Assembly: GCA_903960915.1 (NCBI GenBank)
Contig: CAJCCO010000109.1
Location: 1-64,000 of the forward strand
Direction of reading: 5' to 3'
DNA: 64,000 bases
Origin: an uncultured beta proteobacterium
GTDB taxonomy: Bacteria; Pseudomonadota; Gammaproteobacteria; Burkholderiales; Burkholderiaceae_C
In this document: positions 60,146-64,000 of the stretch, piece after piece
Numbering within the stretch: position 1 is the first letter of the stretch
Layout of the letters: each line of letters begins with the position of its first letter
The notes under the pieces: model-generated
Databases searched by the model: none
What the model was told of the DNA's origin: nothing
Seen by the model: only the letters and a program-made list of their open reading frames with translations
Program-made: the position numbers and the translations under genes

Positions 60146-60712
60146 TCAGTCTTTGCGGTCAAAGCCTTGCTCGACCATCCAGTCGGCACCGGCTTCTTCA
60201 CGGGCACGGGCGTCGTCTTCGTCGCCGTCTTCGTCCGCGTTGTAGGCGTTGCGCTCATCGTGTGCGGCTTCGTCTTCGTCCTTGTCGTCGCTGTGGGTGT
60301 CGCCACTCGCAGCGCGCGTCTTGTCGGGGCGGCTGTACATGTACTCCAGCCCGGCCGCCACGCTCATGAACCACTCGCCGGTGGGTTCTTTCACGATCAC
60401 ATCGGCCAGCGCCTGCGCCCAAGGGGTGAGCACCAGCGCATCGGCCAGCACGTCCCAACCGGGAAATTCGTCCGACTCCTGGGTCAGCAAGTGCTCCATG
60501 GCCGCGGGTGATTTGAACTGAAAACCTTGGTGAAACACCACCGCCACCATCTCCGGACTCAGGTCGAGCATGCTGAGCAAAAAACCCAGCTCCTTGCGTC
60601 TTTCGGACAGGCGCTGGCGCAGCACGTCGCGGCCATCCGAGTCAAAGGTCATGTCGTCAATTTCGGCCTGGTAGGCCGAGCGCAGCTCGTGGAAAAAAGG
60701 AGAAATGCTCAT
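60146..60712 (-). CDS. Uncharacterised protein with acidic C-terminal region
   Basis: 'MSISPFFHELRSAYQAEIDDMTFDSDGRDVLRQRLSERRKEL', tail 'DDKDEDEAAHDERNAYNADEDGDEDDA'. Confidence 0.82.
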   Translation of the reverse strand: MSISPFFHELRSAYQAEIDDMTFDSDGRDVLRQRLSERRKELGFLLSMLDLSPEMVAVVFHQGFQFKSPAAMEHLLTQESDEFPGWDVLADALVLTPWAQALADVIVKEPTGEWFMSVAAGLEYMYSRPDKTRAASGDTHSDDKDEDEAAHDERNAYNADEDGDEDDARAREEAGADWMVEQGFDRKD

Positions 60713-60751
60713 GCGGTGGTCGGTTTCAAAATCAAGGGGTCAAAGTCAAAA

Positions 60752-61027
60752 TCAAACGATCTGGCTGAAGTAGTTCTGCCAAATGGTGCGCGCTGTCTCC
60801 AGCGGGTTGTCGAGCAGGTTGCGCCTGCGGTTGTCGTCATAAGCCTGGCGGCGCGCGTCGTCCGAGAGCACCTCATAGGCCTCCTGGACTTGGCGAAAAC
60901 GCTGCGCTGCATCCGCCGCCGGGTTGCGGTCAGGATGGAAAAAAGAAGCTTTTTGCCGAAAGGCTTTTTTAACGTCGGCCAACGAGGCGGCGCTGTCCAG
61001 ACCCAAAGCGGCGTAGTGGTCGGTCAT
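60752..61027 (-). CDS. Short J-domain (DnaJ-like) protein
   Basis: '[62 protein letters not shown]' with HPD motif. Confidence 0.95.
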   Translation of the reverse strand: MTDHYAALGLDSAASLADVKKAFRQKASFFHPDRNPAADAAQRFRQVQEAYEVLSDDARRQAYDDNRRRNLLDNPLETARTIWQNYFSQIV

Positions 61028-62064
61028 GAGGATGAACGTTCAGCGTTTTCAACGTTTTCAACCAAGGGACGCATGGCAGCGGCGGCGATGTCGAGCGAGC
61101 GCAAACGCAGCGCGGGGTCAAAAATATCGCAGACCAGCATGAATTCATCGGCCTGGGTCACTCGCGCTAACTCGCTGAGGCCACGGCGCACGGTGTCGGG
61201 CCCACCAATCACGGCGGCGGCTAGAAAGTCGGCAATAGCGTTGCGTTCCTGGGGCTGCAATTGCGCCATGTAGTGGGCTTGTGGCGGCTGCAAGCGGCGG
61301 CGACTGCCGGTCAGTATGCCCAAGATGCGCTGGTAGGTGCTGCTGGCCAGGAAATCGGCTTCCTCGTCAGTGGGCGCTGCTATCAGCGGCACGCCAATCG
61401 CCACCCGGGGCTGGGCCAACGTGGCCGAGGGCTTGAAACGGCTGCGGTAAACATCGAGCGCTTGCAACAGCAAGCCCGGTGCAAAGTGCGAGGCAAAGGC
61501 AAAGGACAGGCCGCGCTCAGCCGCCAAGCGGGCAGAGAACAGGCTGGAGCCCAGCAGCCAGATGGGCACATGGGTGCCCGCACCGGGCATGGCCACCAGG
61601 CGCTGGCCCGGCTGGGCATCGCCCAGCAGGTACTGGAGTTCGAGCACGTCACGCGAGTAGTCGTCTTCGCTTTCGACACGGTCACGGCGCAGGGCGCGCA
61701 TGGTGGCGCCATCGGTGCCGGGGGCGCGGCCCAGCCCCAGGTCGATGCGGTCGGGGTACAACTCGGCCAAGGTGCCAAAGGCTTCAGCCACCACCAGCGG
61801 CGCGTGGTTGGGCAGCATGATGCCGCCCGAGCCCACCCGAATGCGCTGGGTGCCGCCCGCAATATGCCCCACCAGCACCGCAGTGGCAGAACAGGCAATG
61901 CCCACCATGTTGTGGTGTTCAGCCAGCCAGTAGCGTTTGAAACCTAGCGACTCGGCATGTTGCGCGGTGCGCAAGGCGACGGCGATGGCGTCGGCCACCG
62001 AGGTGCCCTCGCGCACCGAGACCAGGTCGAGCATGGACAGGGAGATATCTGGAAGTGCTTTCAT
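61024..62064 (-). CDS. LLM-class flavin-dependent oxidoreductase (luciferase-like)
   Basis: '[91 protein letters not shown]'. Confidence 0.95.
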   Translation of the reverse strand: MKALPDISLSMLDLVSVREGTSVADAIAVALRTAQHAESLGFKRYWLAEHHNMVGIACSATAVLVGHIAGGTQRIRVGSGGIMLPNHAPLVVAEAFGTLAELYPDRIDLGLGRAPGTDGATMRALRRDRVESEDDYSRDVLELQYLLGDAQPGQRLVAMPGAGTHVPIWLLGSSLFSARLAAERGLSFAFASHFAPGLLLQALDVYRSRFKPSATLAQPRVAIGVPLIAAPTDEEADFLASSTYQRILGILTGSRRRLQPPQAHYMAQLQPQERNAIADFLAAAVIGGPDTVRRGLSELARVTQADEFMLVCDIFDPALRLRSLDIAAAAMRPLVENVENAERSSS

Positions 62065-62174
62065 GGGGAGTGATTGTCGTTGCTTGCCGCCTCGCGTGCC
62101 ACGGCACGGACTTTGGCTGGCATTTGGTTCGTCCTTCGGGTGCTTGTCTCGGGTGCTTGTATCAGGTGTGTGTT

Positions 62175-62417
62175 TCAGGTGTGTGACCCTGGCCGCTTGG
62201 GCACGCTTCCCGTGCGCAGGGGCTTGAGCAGGTCGGACAAGCCATTGTGGTCAATCTCGTGCATGAGCGCCAGCAGTCGGCCAATTTCGCCCTTGGGCAC
62301 GCCTTCGCGCGCAAACCATTGCAGGTAATTGCCGGGCAAATCAGCCAGCAAACGGCCTTTGTATTTGCCAAAGGGCATGGTGCGCGTCACCAACAGTTGC
62401 AGGTCTTCGGGGTTCAT
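62175..62417 (-). CDS. DUF3820 family protein
   Basis: '[47 protein letters not shown]'. Confidence 0.88.
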   Translation of the reverse strand: MNPEDLQLLVTRTMPFGKYKGRLLADLPGNYLQWFAREGVPKGEIGRLLALMHEIDHNGLSDLLKPLRTGSVPKRPGSHT

Positions 62418-62441
62418 AGCGGGTAAGGGTGAGGCAAGGGC

Positions 62442-62804
62442 TTAGCCACCCGCGCGCTTGACGGTGAATCCCTGCTTCTTGAGGGCCTCCATGACACGCT
62501 CCACATGGTCGCCCTGCACTTCAATCACGCCGTCTTTGACGGTGCCACCCGAGCCGCAGGTGGCTTTAAGTTGCTTGCCCAGGGCGATGAGCGCCTCGCT
62601 CTCCAGGGCCACCCCTTTGACCAAAGTCACCCCCTTGCCGGCGCGGCCCTTGGTCTCACGGGAGACTCGCACGATGCCATCGCCTGCAGGGAGGGGCTTG
62701 GCGGTGCGGCACTGGCACTGGGCTTGGGGTTGGCGGCACACCGGGCACATGCGCCCGCTGTCGGTGGAGTAGACAAGACCGCCAGTGGCTGGGCGAGATT
62801 TCAT
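62442..62804 (-). CDS. SUI1/YciH-type translation initiation factor-like protein
   Basis: 'RVSRETKGRAGKGVTLVKGVALESEALIALGKQLKATCGSGGTVKDGVIEVQGDHVERVMEALKKQGFTVKRAGG'. Confidence 0.95.
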   Translation of the reverse strand: MKSRPATGGLVYSTDSGRMCPVCRQPQAQCQCRTAKPLPAGDGIVRVSRETKGRAGKGVTLVKGVALESEALIALGKQLKATCGSGGTVKDGVIEVQGDHVERVMEALKKQGFTVKRAGG

Positions 62805-62942
62805 GGGGTAGTGCTTTCCAGGTTCGGTGGGCTAAAGGGGGAGAAGATACCAGTTTGCAGCGCTGGCACTTAAGGGCCGTGTGCCACAATGGTTTGCGCC
62901 ATTGAGGCGTGTGTTCAACGTCTGTCTGTCAGGATCAATTTC

Positions 62943-63170
62943 ATGTCGCGTCAAAGTGTGTGGGCCAGCAAGGTAGCCGCCCTGATTCAAGGGGGCAACG
63001 CGGCGGCGGCTCTGGCGCAGATCAAGGTGGCCCCCACGGTGAAAGACCTGAAAGACTTGCGCGCCCTGCTCACGGCCAGCAAGCTGATGGCCAAACACCC
63101 CAACGTGGATGCGGCCACGGCAGACCAGATCGTGGCGCTGTCGTCCCCCCGGCTACACCGTTCGCCCTGA
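62943..63170 (+). CDS. Small conserved-type hypothetical protein
   Basis: MSRQSVWASKVAALIQGGNAAAALAQIKVAPTVKDLKDLRALLTASKLMAKHPNVDAATADQIVAL; coding-like composition, no competing ORF. Confidence 0.6.
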   Translation: MSRQSVWASKVAALIQGGNAAAALAQIKVAPTVKDLKDLRALLTASKLMAKHPNVDAATADQIVALSSPRLHRSP

Positions 63171-63267
63171 CTATTTTCCCCTTCTTCTTTCACTTTTACG
63201 GATGACTTCGCGCTGAGTAGCCAGCCGCTTTTGTGGCTGGGCTTCTGGTCATTGGTCGATCAAGTAA

Positions 63268-64000
63268 TCAGGCAATCAGGCTCAGGGCCTGCATGTAGTC
63301 AGACTGCACCATCAAGTCGTCCCACACCGGCGCCGGGCTGCGTGGCAACAAGGCCAGTCGACGCTCTTCACTGCGCTCTTCTGGCTGCCACTGCCCTTTG
63401 AGCTGGGCTTCGGTCAGGCCGTTGATCAAGGCGTCCAAACCAGCGCCGCCGTTCAGTGACTGGTTACACAACAACACCAGATCACAACCGGCATGGAGCG
63501 CCGCCAGGGCGGCCTCGGTGTAGCTGACCTGCTGGCCATCTATCAGGCGGGCACCGGCCATGGACAGGTCGTCGCTGAAGATGGCGCCGCCAAAGCCGAG
63601 TTGAGCGCGCAAAATTTCGTTGAGCCATTTGCTGGAGAAACCGGCCGGGCGCGTGTCTACTTTGGGGTAGATCACGTGCGCGGGCATCACGCTGGACAGG
63701 CTGTTGCCGAGCCAGCCGTAAGGGGCGGCGTCATCTGCCAAAAGGGTTTTTAGGCTGCGTTTGTCCACGGGAACGTCGGTGTGCGAGTCGGCTTTGACAC
63801 CCCCATGGCCGGGAAAGTGTTTGCCACAGTTGGCCATGCCGCTTTGCAGCAGACCGTGCATCAGGCTTTTGGCCAGCAGGCTGACCACGCGCGGGTCACG
63901 CGCCAGGGCGCGGTCGCCAATCACGCTGCTCTCGCCAAAGTCCAGATCAAGCACAGGCGTGAAGCTGAAGTCGACACCGCAGGCGCGCAACTCGGCGCCC
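63268..64000 (-). CDS. nagZ: Beta-N-acetylhexosaminidase, glycoside hydrolase family 3 (5' end beyond the window)
   Basis: 'CGVDFSFTPVLDLDFGESSVIGDRALARDPRVVSLLAKSLMHGLLQSGMANCGKHFPGHGGVKADSHTDVPVDKRSL', 'FSDDLSMAGA'. Confidence 0.94.
   Translation of the reverse strand, partial: GAELRACGVDFSFTPVLDLDFGESSVIGDRALARDPRVVSLLAKSLMHGLLQSGMANCGKHFPGHGGVKADSHTDVPVDKRSLKTLLADDAAPYGWLGNSLSSVMPAHVIYPKVDTRPAGFSSKWLNEILRAQLGFGGAIFSDDLSMAGARLIDGQQVSYTEAALAALHAGCDLVLLCNQSLNGGAGLDALINGLTEAQLKGQWQPEERSEERRLALLPRSPAPVWDDLMVQSDYMQALSLIA

Noticed and set aside
1-64000. CRISPR arrays, prophage, integrases, toxin-antitoxin or classical defence genes
   Set aside because: No regularly spaced direct repeats, cas genes, phage structural genes or transposases were recognised anywhere in the window.

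Overview
Window of a betaproteobacterial chromosome, probably Comamonadaceae/Rhodoferax-like (inferred from gene content and codon style). About 50 protein-coding genes are supported; no rRNA, tRNA, CRISPR array, transposase or prophage was recognised. The left half (about 3-33 kb) looks like a quaternary-amine / methylated-glycine catabolic island. It holds a sarcosine oxidase soxBDAG operon extended by an orphan HyuA-type ATPase, a QueG-like Fe-S protein and an alcohol dehydrogenase. It also holds sdaA, folD, a non-pyrrolysine MttB-family methyltransferase and a dipeptide-type ABC transporter. Finally, it holds an 8-gene minus-strand operon: BKACE (DUF849), L-carnitine dehydrogenase, two paralogous hotdog thioesterases, acyl-CoA dehydrogenase, ADP-forming acyl-CoA synthetase, enoyl-CoA hydratase and a GlxA/CdhR-type regulator. 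My main hypothesis is that this operon encodes a CoA-dependent aerobic route from gamma-butyrobetaine or crotonobetaine through carnitine to glycine betaine, with one thioesterase for carnitinyl-CoA and one for betainyl-CoA. The right half holds a GMC oxidoreductase/enolase-superfamily/ALDH cluster, an Fbp-type iron ABC transporter with a Fur-like site, an AT-rich islet with a glycosyltransferase, the core block asd-fimV-truA-trpFBA-accD, lysS, and an uncharacterised J-domain operon with acidic-tailed proteins (58.0-62.1 kb). All calls come from reading the sequence and translated ORFs; no database search was run.
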